Below, in pieces: positions 1 through 5,485 of a DNA stretch of 15,912 bases. Position 1 is the stretch's first letter, and each line of letters starts with the position of its first letter. Both the position numbers and the translations under genes were made by a program. Origin of the DNA: Candidatus Levybacteria bacterium RIFCSPLOWO2_01_FULL_39_10 (GTDB taxonomy: Bacteria > Patescibacteriota > Microgenomatia > Levybacterales > UBA12049); assembly GCA_001782515.1 (NCBI GenBank), contig MFOV01000006.1, forward strand, positions 1 to 15,912, written 5' to 3'. The notes beneath the pieces are model-generated. The model was not told the origin of the DNA and searched no databases. It saw nothing but the letters and a program-made list of their open reading frames with translations.

Positions 1-2
1 TA

Positions 3-1604
3 GACTCCACGACGGGCGCTGCCGGCGGCGCAGGCGCCCCCGGTGTTGTTGTAGTTATGTCCTACACTGCAAGCGGAGGAGATTTGGCCGAATGGTATGA
101 GACAAAAGGAGGCGTTGAGCCGGGAGATGTTGTCGCAGTCAGTGACGAGACACTAGAGTACCAGTCATTTGCCCTTGGGCTTCAGAGAACTTCAATTCTT
201 GAAAAAGCAGAAAGAGGAAGCAGTATTGTAGGTGTAGTTTCCAGCATACCGTACGAAGCAATAGGAGGAGACCTTCTTGGCGCAGGTAAAGATGCCAAGC
301 CAATAGCTCTTGCCGGGCGTGTTCCTGTAAAAGTGTCTGAAGAAAACGGAAGAATCAAAGCAGGAGACGATCTTACTCTTTCGGGAGTTTCCGGAGTTGC
401 AATGCGCGGAACTAAAGCAGGAATAATGTTAGGTACCGCGCTTGAAGATTCAAATTGTAAGGAGGGACAAGTTTGCAAGGTTATGGTTCTTGTCAACACA
501 TCTTATTCAAACGGAATAATGGTAAAAAAAGCCTTGCAAGAACACGGGGTAGATCTTTACAGCGTACCAGAGGCTGTTGATATAGGGCGTATTATACTAA
601 CCTATCTGTTTGATGAGAAAAAAGATATAAGAGACACAACTGATGTTTCCGAAATTTATACCGACAGAATAACAGCCGGGCTTGAGATTATATCACCCCG
701 TATGCTGACAAACACATTGATTACGGATAAGATAGAGGCGTTTGAAAAAGATATAGGGCTTAGGATCTTAAATGACGGAAAAGTGACAATTGATGTTTTT
801 GATGATTTTGCCTCAACATCCGGCAGAAGAATATTTGAGCTGGATGATTTGGGAAATGCTATATTTTCAGGAACTGTTACAGCCGAAAAACTAAAAGCAG
901 GCCAAATTGAGGGGCTTGAATTAAATACCGATCATCTGGATTCTTTAGAAGAGAATATCTCATTAATTAATCTGGAAATAACAAATCTTAAATCACAGAT
1001 CGCAACTCTTTCAGCGGTTGCGGGAGTGTCCTCTGAGAGCGTCGAGCTTCAAATACTTGAGGAAAGTATAGCGCAAAAAGAAGAGGAGCTCGTTTTAATG
1101 GAAACCGAATCAAATTCGCAATCAGGTATTGTATCAGCCACAGGAGAAGGTGATTTTGACAGATTCGACGAGCTCACTGCAGGGAAGCTCAGAGTTACTG
1201 GATCAGGGCTTGTTGAAGGAATCCTGACCGTAATTGATACTATCATAACTGATAATTTCATAGTAAACGGGTTTTCAACATTCTTTGGAGAAGTAGTTTT
1301 CAAAGACAGCGTAAGATTTGATTCGGATGTTAAATTCAGCTCCGACAGCGCAGGCACTACTACTATAAAGCATGGTCAATCAAAAGTAAAAGTGACGTTT
1401 GAAAACGGGTATGAGGAAGTACCGGTGGTCAGTGCCAACTTACTCGCGGAAGGATCGGATGCGCAGAAACAGGCACTCCTTAGCTCGGGCTATAGCTTTG
1501 CCATAACAGACAGAAATATAAAAGGATTTACAATCCTTCTTAACAAACCGGCAGCAACGGATATAAAGATGAGCTGGGTGGCAATTCAAACACAGGCAAA
1601 TTAA
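3..1604 (+). CDS. Large fibre-like surface protein, C-terminal part (5' end missing)
   Basis: The frame is open to the left edge, so the ATG at 57 is internal: before it lie Gly-X-Y triplets (GAAGGAGAPG) that look collagen-like. Numbering from M at 57: residues 7-150 form a beta-rich head (GGDLAEWYETKGGVEPGDVV, then GRVPVKVSEENGRIKAGD and GTALE) resembling the peptidase G2/IMC-type chaperone heads of phage tail-spike and CPR surface proteins. Residues 290-355 are a predicted coiled coil rich in Leu, Glu and Ile. Residues 435-515 form a C-terminal sandwich (VKVTFENGYEEVPVVSANLL ... ILLNKPAATDIKMSWVAIQ) like H-type-lectin or tail-fibre tips. It probably forms a trimeric stalk with a binding tip outside the cell. 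No membrane anchor is visible here; the signal peptide would be upstream. Autoproteolysis by the head is inference from the family, not demonstrated. It is a possible paralogue of the protein starting at 12077. Stop TAA. Confidence 0.8.
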   Translation, partial: DSTTGAAGGAGAPGVVVVMSYTASGGDLAEWYETKGGVEPGDVVAVSDETLEYQSFALGLQRTSILEKAERGSSIVGVVSSIPYEAIGGDLLGAGKDAKPIALAGRVPVKVSEENGRIKAGDDLTLSGVSGVAMRGTKAGIMLGTALEDSNCKEGQVCKVMVLVNTSYSNGIMVKKALQEHGVDLYSVPEAVDIGRIILTYLFDEKKDIRDTTDVSEIYTDRITAGLEIISPRMLTNTLITDKIEAFEKDIGLRILNDGKVTIDVFDDFASTSGRRIFELDDLGNAIFSGTVTAEKLKAGQIEGLELNTDHLDSLEENISLINLEITNLKSQIATLSAVAGVSSESVELQILEESIAQKEEELVLMETESNSQSGIVSATGEGDFDRFDELTAGKLRVTGSGLVEGILTVIDTIITDNFIVNGFSTFFGEVVFKDSVRFDSDVKFSSDSAGTTTIKHGQSKVKVTFENGYEEVPVVSANLLAEGSDAQKQALLSSGYSFAITDRNIKGFTILLNKPAATDIKMSWVAIQTQAN

Positions 1605-1606
1605 AA

Positions 1607-1637
1607 AAATTCCGTTCTTCTTTTTTTACTGGAATTT
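1607..1637 (+). terminator. Weak hairpin after the fibre protein gene
   Basis: AAATTCC (1607-1613) pairs with GGAATTT (1631-1637) around a 17-base T-rich loop. The helix lies just after the TAA stop, but the long U-tract sits in the loop and not after the stem, so termination on the plus strand is doubtful. It may act partly on the opposite strand, where the stem is followed by a T run. Confidence 0.3.
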
Positions 1638-1664
1638 AAAAAAAATATATGCAAGAATTAAAAA

Positions 1665-2630
1665 GTGAGAAAAAATATTCTGCTTCTCCTGATTCCGGTA
1701 ATGTTTATTTCCGGACTATTGGGCGGCTATCTTTTAGCAAAGCAGCTGGCAAGATGCGAATATAAATTTACTTATGTAAACAAGGCATTTAATTGCGGAG
1801 TTAACCAAGTTATAAGTAAGTCAAATCTGGCCGGCTTAAGGGGAGATTTGAATCTTTTTATAGATTCAAAGAAAAAAAGCGGGGAAGTCAGCGAAGTATC
1901 TATCTATTTTAGGGATTTGCATGAGGGACCAACTTTGGGAATTAATGATGACGAACAATATTTCTCTGCAAGTCTTCTAAAGCTTCCTATTGCCCTTGTT
2001 TTTTTTAAACTAAAAGAGGAAACGCCGGACATATTAAAAAGAGAGTTGAATTTCAAAACAACTCAGGATTATAAGCCTCAAGTACAAGATTATAAACCCG
2101 CCAAGTCAATATCTCCCGGATCATCGTATACTGTTGAGGAATTGATCTTTTACTCTCTTGTGTATTCTGACAATTTATCAAATGATGTTTTGAAATCTAC
2201 ACTTGGTATTATCGGCAACAATAAATTAGATCTTAAAGTTTTCCGTGATCTAGGGTTAATTTTTCCAACGGATAATCAGTTATCTGATATTTCAACACGC
2301 GGATATGCTTCGATTTTCCGTATTTTATATAACGTATCTTATCTGGGCATAGAGGACTCAGATAAGCTGTTATCAATACTTTCCCAGTCAGATTTTGACC
2401 AAGGCATCTCAGCCGGTGTTCCGAAAGACGTAAAAGTAGCCAATAAATTCGGAGAAAGAGTTAATGGGGACGAAAAACAGCTCCATGACTGCGGTATTGT
2501 TTATTATCCGGATAACCCGTACCTTATTTGCATAATGACCAGAGGAGATGATTTTGCCGAGCTTGAAAGAATTATTGCAAGTATTTCAAAAATGGTTTAT
2601 GAGGAAATTGATTCAAGAAGAATCAACTAA
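1665..2630 (+). CDS. Membrane-anchored serine hydrolase, class A beta-lactamase-like
   Basis: A 321-residue protein with an N-terminal hydrophobic anchor or signal (residues 4-26) followed by an extracellular domain of the class A beta-lactamase/PBP fold. The three signature motifs are in order: SxxK at S103-L-L-K106 in the context FSASLLKLPI, SDN at S168-D-N170 in YSDNLSND, and a KTG equivalent K261-F-G263 in ANKFGE, then HDCGIVYYPDNPYLICIMTRG-type closing strands (residues 274-294). The omega-loop segment after the SDN box is short and I see no clear equivalent of the deacylating Glu166, so hydrolysis of beta-lactams is uncertain; a D,D-peptidase-like or other cell-wall role is as likely. 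The start is a GTG; the ATG at 1649 is in another frame and there is no clear Shine-Dalgarno, so the exact start is not firm. Stop TAA. Confidence 0.75.
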   Translation: MRKNILLLLIPVMFISGLLGGYLLAKQLARCEYKFTYVNKAFNCGVNQVISKSNLAGLRGDLNLFIDSKKKSGEVSEVSIYFRDLHEGPTLGINDDEQYFSASLLKLPIALVFFKLKEETPDILKRELNFKTTQDYKPQVQDYKPAKSISPGSSYTVEELIFYSLVYSDNLSNDVLKSTLGIIGNNKLDLKVFRDLGLIFPTDNQLSDISTRGYASIFRILYNVSYLGIEDSDKLLSILSQSDFDQGISAGVPKDVKVANKFGERVNGDEKQLHDCGIVYYPDNPYLICIMTRGDDFAELERIIASISKMVYEEIDSRRIN

Positions 2631-2634
2631 GAGA

Positions 2635-2662
2635 AAATTCGAAATCCGAAATCCGAAATCCG
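2635..2662 (+). repeat. Period-7 tandem repeat, AAATCCG type, left of S23 gene
   Basis: Four heptamers in phase: AAATTCG at 2635, then three perfect AAATCCG copies at 2642, 2649 and 2656. The last runs straight into the AAGGA ribosome-binding site of the S23-type gene. Its reverse complement (TTCGGAT units) recurs on the other side of that gene at 3063-3090. Confidence 0.85.
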
Positions 2663-2674
2663 AAGGAAATTCGA

Positions 2675-3034
2675 ATGACAGAAAATAAAAATACAAAACA
2701 ATACGATCTGGAAGACCGGACCTTTGAGTTTGCCAAACGATGCCGTGATTACGTAAAGCAATTACCTAGAATAACTTCTAATATTGAATATGGAAAACAA
2801 CTAATAAGATCTTCTGGTTCGCAGGCTGCTAATTATATTGAAGCAAATGAATCTTTGAGTAAAAAGGACTTTATAATGAGAGCTAAAATTTCCAGAAAAG
2901 AATCAAAAGAAAGCAGGCTTTGGCTGAATCTTACAGAGCCTCTGGAAGAAAATGAAAGAGAGAAGAAGGATTTAATTCAAGAAGCGACTGAGCTTATGAA
3001 TATCTTCGGGGCAATTATAAGAAAATCTGAATAA
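2675..3034 (+). CDS. Four-helix-bundle protein, S23 (23S rRNA intervening sequence) family
   Basis: 119 residues, the usual length for the family. Recognisable landmarks are YDLEDRTFEFAKRCRDYVKQ (residues 10-29), QLIRSSGSQAANYIEA (42-57) and SKKDFIMRAKISRKESKE (62-79), followed by RLWLNL. The family was first noted as ORFs inside 23S rRNA intervening sequences and is related in fold to the Avd protein of diversity-generating retroelements; its biochemical role is unknown. It probably forms a homo-oligomer with a basic surface. The start is supported by AAGGA at 2663-2667, seven bases before the ATG. No rRNA sequence lies around it, so it is a free-standing copy. It is bracketed by inverted heptamer arrays. 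A second, divergent copy is encoded at 11522-11926 on the other strand. Confidence 0.85.
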   Translation: MTENKNTKQYDLEDRTFEFAKRCRDYVKQLPRITSNIEYGKQLIRSSGSQAANYIEANESLSKKDFIMRAKISRKESKESRLWLNLTEPLEENEREKKDLIQEATELMNIFGAIIRKSE

Positions 3035-3062
3035 TTTTGAATATTAGAATTTTGGAAATTGT

Positions 3063-3090
3063 TTCGTGTTTCGGAATTCGATATTCGGAT
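3063..3090 (+). repeat. Period-7 tandem repeat, TTCGGAT type, right of S23 gene
   Basis: Four degenerate heptamers beginning at 3063 (TTCGTGT), 3070 (TTCGGAA), 3077 (TTCGATA) and 3084 (TTCGGAT). Weaker units in the same phase extend left to 3035 (TTTTGAA, TATTAGA, ATTTTGG). They are the reverse complement type of the array at 2635-2662, so the gene between sits in an inverted pair. Confidence 0.75.
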
Positions 3091-3132
3091 TTTTAAGGAC
3101 CTTCTTGAAATTAAACCCCAAACCCCGTATTC

Positions 3133-3138
3133 TATAAT
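3133..3138 (+). promoter_or_regulatory. Consensus -10 box just before the 3142 gene
   Basis: A perfect TATAAT lies three bases before the ATG at 3142. The nearest -35-like word is TTGAAA at 3105-3110, with a spacer of 22, which is too long. The short gap to the ATG suggests a very short or absent leader, or a slightly wrong start call. Confidence 0.4.
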
Positions 3139-3141
3139 GAA

Positions 3142-3654
3142 ATGTTAAGATATAGACTGGCAATTAAATTTTATTCTTTAAGAAAAAAAAGGATTTTTAA
3201 AGCAGGAATAATCTTTCTGCTCTTGTTGGTATTTATCTCATCAGCTTATTTTTTCCTCCAGTACAGAAAAGGTTTAAACTCTTTTAACAGTAGCTCTTCT
3301 CAACCAGCAACCAATGAAACCCAAGAGATTCTGGAAATGGTGGGAAAACTTATGGAATTGCCTCATGAGACTCCTACAATTGCCACAGTTACCGATGTAA
3401 ATAAATTAGAAGACCAGCCATTTTTTGCAAAAGCACAAAACGGGGACAAAGTTCTTATTTTCTCTGCGGCCCAGCGGGCAATTATTTATAGACCAAGTAC
3501 GAATAAAGTAATTGATATTACTCCAATTCAAACAGCCCCAAGCGCATCTCCTGCACTGGAAGAAGAATCAGTTTCAACATTTACTCCAAGCCCAACCCCT
3601 TCTTTTCAGCTAAATCCTACCTCTTCAGCTCCATCTCCGACGCCTCAACTGTAA
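3142..3654 (+). CDS. Small membrane-anchored extracellular protein, unknown function
   Basis: 170 residues. A basic N-terminus (YSLRKKRIFK, residues 11-20) precedes one membrane helix (about 21-40), giving an inside-to-outside anchor. The extracellular core (60-130) includes VGKLMELPHETPTIATVTDV and DQPFFAKAQNGDKVLIFSAA, a pattern I associate with a family that recurs in CPR genomes without a known function. Residues 131-170 are a Ser/Pro/Thr-rich tail (SPTPSFQ, APSPTPQL), typical of a flexible surface linker or glycosylation region. There is no Shine-Dalgarno; a TATAAT sits directly upstream. It is apparently transcribed alone, between heptamer-repeat regions. Alternative in-frame starts are not evident until Met66, which would remove the anchor. 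Confidence 0.75.
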   Translation: MLRYRLAIKFYSLRKKRIFKAGIIFLLLLVFISSAYFFLQYRKGLNSFNSSSSQPATNETQEILEMVGKLMELPHETPTIATVTDVNKLEDQPFFAKAQNGDKVLIFSAAQRAIIYRPSTNKVIDITPIQTAPSASPALEEESVSTFTPSPTPSFQLNPTSSAPSPTPQL

Positions 3655-3929
3655 CCCTAATAATAGCTTGTTTGAGCTATTAATTAGTAGATATATCTAT
3701 ATTGATATTTATATTTTACAAATCAATATTTGATCATGAAGCAGGAAGCAAGAAAAGTTCAGATCATTACTCAGGATAGTTCTGTTATCAGTTTTCAGTT
3801 GTCGGTTATCGGAAATTTGTCTTTCAGTTATCTGTTTATCAGTCCGGTAAACTGAAAACAGAGCAACCAAAATCCGAAAACAGAAAACCGAGAACTGATA
3901 ACTGAGTTTTCCAATCTATGAATCTAATT
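3655..3929. other. Gene-free gap with AT-rich hairpins and heptamer arrays
   Basis: No gene was found. TAATAGCT (3661-3668) pairs with AGCTATTA (3675-3682) and may end the upstream transcript, though no clear U-tract follows. ATATTGAT (3699-3706) pairs with ATCAATAT (3722-3729). The rest, from 3784, is the heptamer array listed separately. Confidence 0.5.
3784..3904. repeat. Inverted pair of period-7 repeats (GTTATCA / AACTGAT type)
   Basis: The left arm has heptamers at 3784 (GTTATCA), 3791 (GTTTTCA), 3798 (GTTGTCG) and 3805 (GTTATCG), with looser units to about 3840. The right arm has eight in-phase heptamers from 3849 to 3904 (for example AAACTGA, AAACAGA, AAATCCG, AGAACTG, ATAACTG). The arms are roughly complementary, so RNA from here could fold into a long imperfect hairpin. 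The array lies downstream of the minus-strand Fic-like gene and of the plus-strand 3142 gene, at a convergent junction. Confidence 0.7.
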
Positions 3930-4853
3930 TTAAACCTTGGTATAATACACGCTTCTTCCTTTACCTTTCGAAAGTATAAGAAGCAGACGGGACAAACCTG
4001 TGAGATCGCGGGATGCCGTAATTTGCGAAACTCCAAACATTTTCTGAACATTCCTATTTGTAATTGATGAGCCCGGTGTGTCAAGAAAACTAAGAATTGT
4101 CTTCTGACGGCTGTTAAGTTTGAAAGCAGGGGATTTTGAATCTGCAATCACCGCATCCTGAATGAGATTTTGAGCTTTAGCAAGCGCTTGTATCATTGAT
4201 TTTAAGAAAAACTCAAGCCAAAGAGTCTGTGTGCCTCGCGCCATACAGTCTTTGAGATTGAACTCATATTCATCAAAGTTTTTTCTAAAATACTCGTCCA
4301 ATACCAGAAGACCTCTAAAATCATAGCCTTCTTTATATAGGAATAAGTACGTTAAAAGGGAAGCTAAATCATAGTTTTTCTTATGTCTTGCCTGATCTAT
4401 TACTACGAAGTGGACAAGACCTGCTTGAATCAGAGGATTCTCTTGCGAGGTTTGGAAGTATTTGAGGCTTTTATCAAGCGATTTTGTTTTCACGGCAATG
4501 TTTTCATAGGAATATCCGGTTACTTCTATTACATCTTTTAAGTTTATTTGTTTTTGACTTGAGAGATAGTTTTGAGAGATATAATCGAGCGATTTTTTGA
4601 TTTTAAGAGTCAGATTTTGAGGTTTTGAGTAGTCAGTATTCTTACTTCTTGTGATACGCGAGATCTCTTCTTTTGCAAGGGGAGTATCGGTTAAAGAAAG
4701 AATCCAAAAAATTCTTTCAATTTGAGCATTCCATCGGAGTATTAGCTCAATTTTGGGATCAATTATAGACAAAAGAATGGATTGCCGAAGCTGATTAATT
4801 CTGCTGATATACTTTTGAATATTCTGAGATTGTGTGTATGAAATTTCAGTCAT
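3930..4853 (-). CDS. Fic-family protein with lost catalytic motif and C-terminal winged helix
   Basis: 307 residues. The body matches the Fic layout: PLIQAGLVHFVVI (140-152), then YLFLYKEGYDFRGLLVLDEY (169-188), LWLEFFLKSM (211-220), and a C-terminal winged helix with LNSRQKTILSFLDTP (246-260), SQITASRDLTGLSRL (276-290) and GKGRSVYYTKV. Between them the active-site motif HPFxDGNGRxxR, needed for AMP transfer, is absent: residues 153-167 read DQARHKKNYDLASLL. The N-terminal inhibitory (S/T)xxxE(G/N) motif is not seen either. So the fold appears retained but nucleotide transfer probably lost. The intact winged helix suggests a DNA-binding regulator role, which is inference. The gene is complete, with an ATG start and TAA stop, so this is not simple decay. 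It has no operon partner; upstream and divergent is the small membrane peptide gene at 5022. Confidence 0.75.
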   Translation of the reverse strand: MTEISYTQSQNIQKYISRINQLRQSILLSIIDPKIELILRWNAQIERIFWILSLTDTPLAKEEISRITRSKNTDYSKPQNLTLKIKKSLDYISQNYLSSQKQINLKDVIEVTGYSYENIAVKTKSLDKSLKYFQTSQENPLIQAGLVHFVVIDQARHKKNYDLASLLTYLFLYKEGYDFRGLLVLDEYFRKNFDEYEFNLKDCMARGTQTLWLEFFLKSMIQALAKAQNLIQDAVIADSKSPAFKLNSRQKTILSFLDTPGSSITNRNVQKMFGVSQITASRDLTGLSRLLLILSKGKGRSVYYTKV

Positions 4854-4960
4854 TTTTTAAACACTATCACACAATTTTTAAGATTTCAACCACCAATTTA
4901 AAGCTAATGAGAGTAATTTTGATAAGATTATGACTAGATAAAAATTGCTTATTTTCCCTC

Positions 4961-4990
4961 TTGACAAGGGAAAATTATTTATGTTCTAAT
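4961..4990 (+). promoter_or_regulatory. Promoter of the 44-residue peptide gene
   Basis: A perfect -35 TTGACA (4961-4966) and -10 TCTAAT (4985-4990, 5 of 6) are separated by 18 bases. Transcription would begin near 4997, about 25 bases before the ATG at 5022. This is the best sigma-70-type promoter in the window. Confidence 0.7.
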
Positions 4991-5021
4991 AAATTAGACA
5001 GGATAAAGAAAGGATATTTTG

Positions 5022-5156
5022 ATGTTAAGCGACATGACAACTGCTCAAATTGTTCTAATTAGCCTTGCAATTCTTATTTTGGTAGGAATTAAGTTGATTC
5101 AGGATTTTTCACAGGAGCTTGACACCGGCAAAAAACACAAAAAAGCAAGTTCATAA
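5022..5156 (+). CDS. 44-residue single-pass membrane peptide
   Basis: A short gene with all the usual signals: promoter at 4961-4990, GAAAGGA ribosome-binding site at 5008-5014, a seven-base gap, ATG start and TAA stop. The product has an N-terminal polar segment (MLSDMTTAQ), one membrane helix (about residues 9-27, IVLISLAILILVGIKLI) and a polar, strongly basic tail (GKKHKKASS). It resembles small membrane regulators or assembly factors in layout only; I do not recognise the family. A candidate structured RNA starts 10 bases after its stop and ends in a U-tract, so the two may share a transcript. Confidence 0.7.
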   Translation: MLSDMTTAQIVLISLAILILVGIKLIQDFSQELDTGKKHKKASS

Positions 5157-5165
5157 GTAGTTTTT

Positions 5166-5264
5166 CAGGGTGGGTATTTGCCCAGTGCTAAACAAAGAAT
5201 AAATTTCGCGATCCCTGCAGTTTGATATTTATCTTAAGTTAGCTCGGAGCCCACTCTGTTTTTT
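5166..5264 (+). ncRNA. Candidate structured RNA ending in a U-tract
   Basis: Nested long-range helices close a rod-like fold. CAGGGTGGG (5166-5174) pairs with CCCACTCTG (5250-5258), nine pairs with one G-U. GCTAA (5187-5191) pairs with TTAGC (5239-5243). AGAATAAAT (5196-5204) pairs with ATTTATCT (5227-5234) with one bulged A. The outer helix is followed at once by six T (5259-5264), as in an intrinsic terminator, but an enclosed 75 bases is far more than a terminator loop. It matches no riboswitch, SRP RNA or tmRNA signature I know. The rod with internal bubbles recalls 6S RNA in shape, but at about 95 bases it is half the usual length. It could be an independent small RNA or the 3' part of the 5022 transcript. 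Confidence 0.5.
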
Positions 5265-5296
5265 GTTTTCCGCCAGCATTTATTAGTTGATGTATT

Positions 5297-5374
5297 GACA
5301 CTTCGACGACAAGCCCCAATGTTTAGCATTGGGGAACCAGAGTCGCAAGCCCGAAGGGCTTGTTGCTCAGTGTC
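5297..5374 (+). other. Structured element with two competing foldings
   Basis: GACACT (5297-5302) pairs with AGTGTC (5369-5374) and encloses two hairpins: CCCCAATG/CATTGGGG (5314-5321 with 5327-5334) and CAAGCCC/GGGCTTG (5346-5352 with 5356-5362, loop GAA). The word CAAGCCC also occurs at 5310-5316, so CGACAAGCCC (5307-5316) can pair with GGGCTTGTTG (5356-5365), ten pairs with one G-U, in place of both hairpins. No clear U-tract follows. Whether it is transcribed is not shown. Confidence 0.5.
5314..5334. repeat. Palindromic repeat unit 1 (CCRATGYTTRGCATYGG family)
   Basis: The 17-base core CCAATGTTTAGCATTGG (5316-5332) extends to an 8-pair stem with loop TTTAG. It matches unit 2 at 5399-5415 except at positions that change as a pair or in the loop, which suggests selection for the hairpin. 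Confidence 0.65.
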
Positions 5375-5376
5375 GC

Positions 5377-5429
5377 GCGCGAAATAAATAATCAAACTCC
5401 GATGCTTGGCATCGGAGTTACCTTCGCGC
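5377..5429. repeat. Palindromic repeat unit 2 inside an outer stem
   Basis: AACTCCGATGC (5395-5405) and GCATCGGAGTT (5409-5419) form an 11-pair stem with loop TTG; its core CCGATGCTTGGCATCGG is the second member of the family. It is enclosed by GCGCGAA (5377-5383) paired with TTCGCGC (5423-5429). The outer stem abuts the TTGACA promoter box at 5430, so it might influence or be influenced by transcription of the 5486 gene. Confidence 0.6.
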
Positions 5430-5457
5430 TTGACATTTTAGTTAAAAATAATCTACT
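5430..5457 (+). promoter_or_regulatory. Promoter of the WxL-like surface protein gene
   Basis: A perfect -35 TTGACA (5430-5435) and a -10 TCTACT (5452-5457, 4 of 6) are spaced by 16 bases. A second option is TTAAAA (5442) with TATATT (5465-5470). Either gives a leader of 9 to 22 bases without a Shine-Dalgarno. Confidence 0.5.
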
Positions 5458-5485
5458 CTTAAATTATATTAATATTGTATTAATA

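Noticed and set aside
57..59. ATG at 57 as the start of the first gene
   Set aside because: The frame is open to the window edge, there is no Shine-Dalgarno, and the upstream codons give a sensible Gly-rich tract, so the gene starts outside the window.
1665..2630. Clinical-type beta-lactamase resistance gene
   Set aside because: Motifs support the fold only; the omega-loop Glu is not evident and the protein is membrane anchored, so a resistance role is not claimed.
3784..3904. CRISPR-like array
   Set aside because: The repeats are 7 bp, degenerate and without spacers; no cas genes are present.
3839..4147. Second minus-strand frame overlapping the Fic-like gene
   Set aside because: It lies in another frame of the same strand inside a gene with clear homology and runs into the heptamer array; no signals of its own.
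5166..5264. 6S RNA
   Set aside because: The rod shape fits, but the length is about half of normal and I cannot see the conserved central bubble, so only a generic candidate RNA is claimed.
5360..5485. Upstream extension of the WxL-like gene
   Set aside because: These 42 codons translate the palindrome region and would put a poor segment before a perfect signal peptide; the promoter at 5430 also lies inside it. The ATG at 5486 is preferred.
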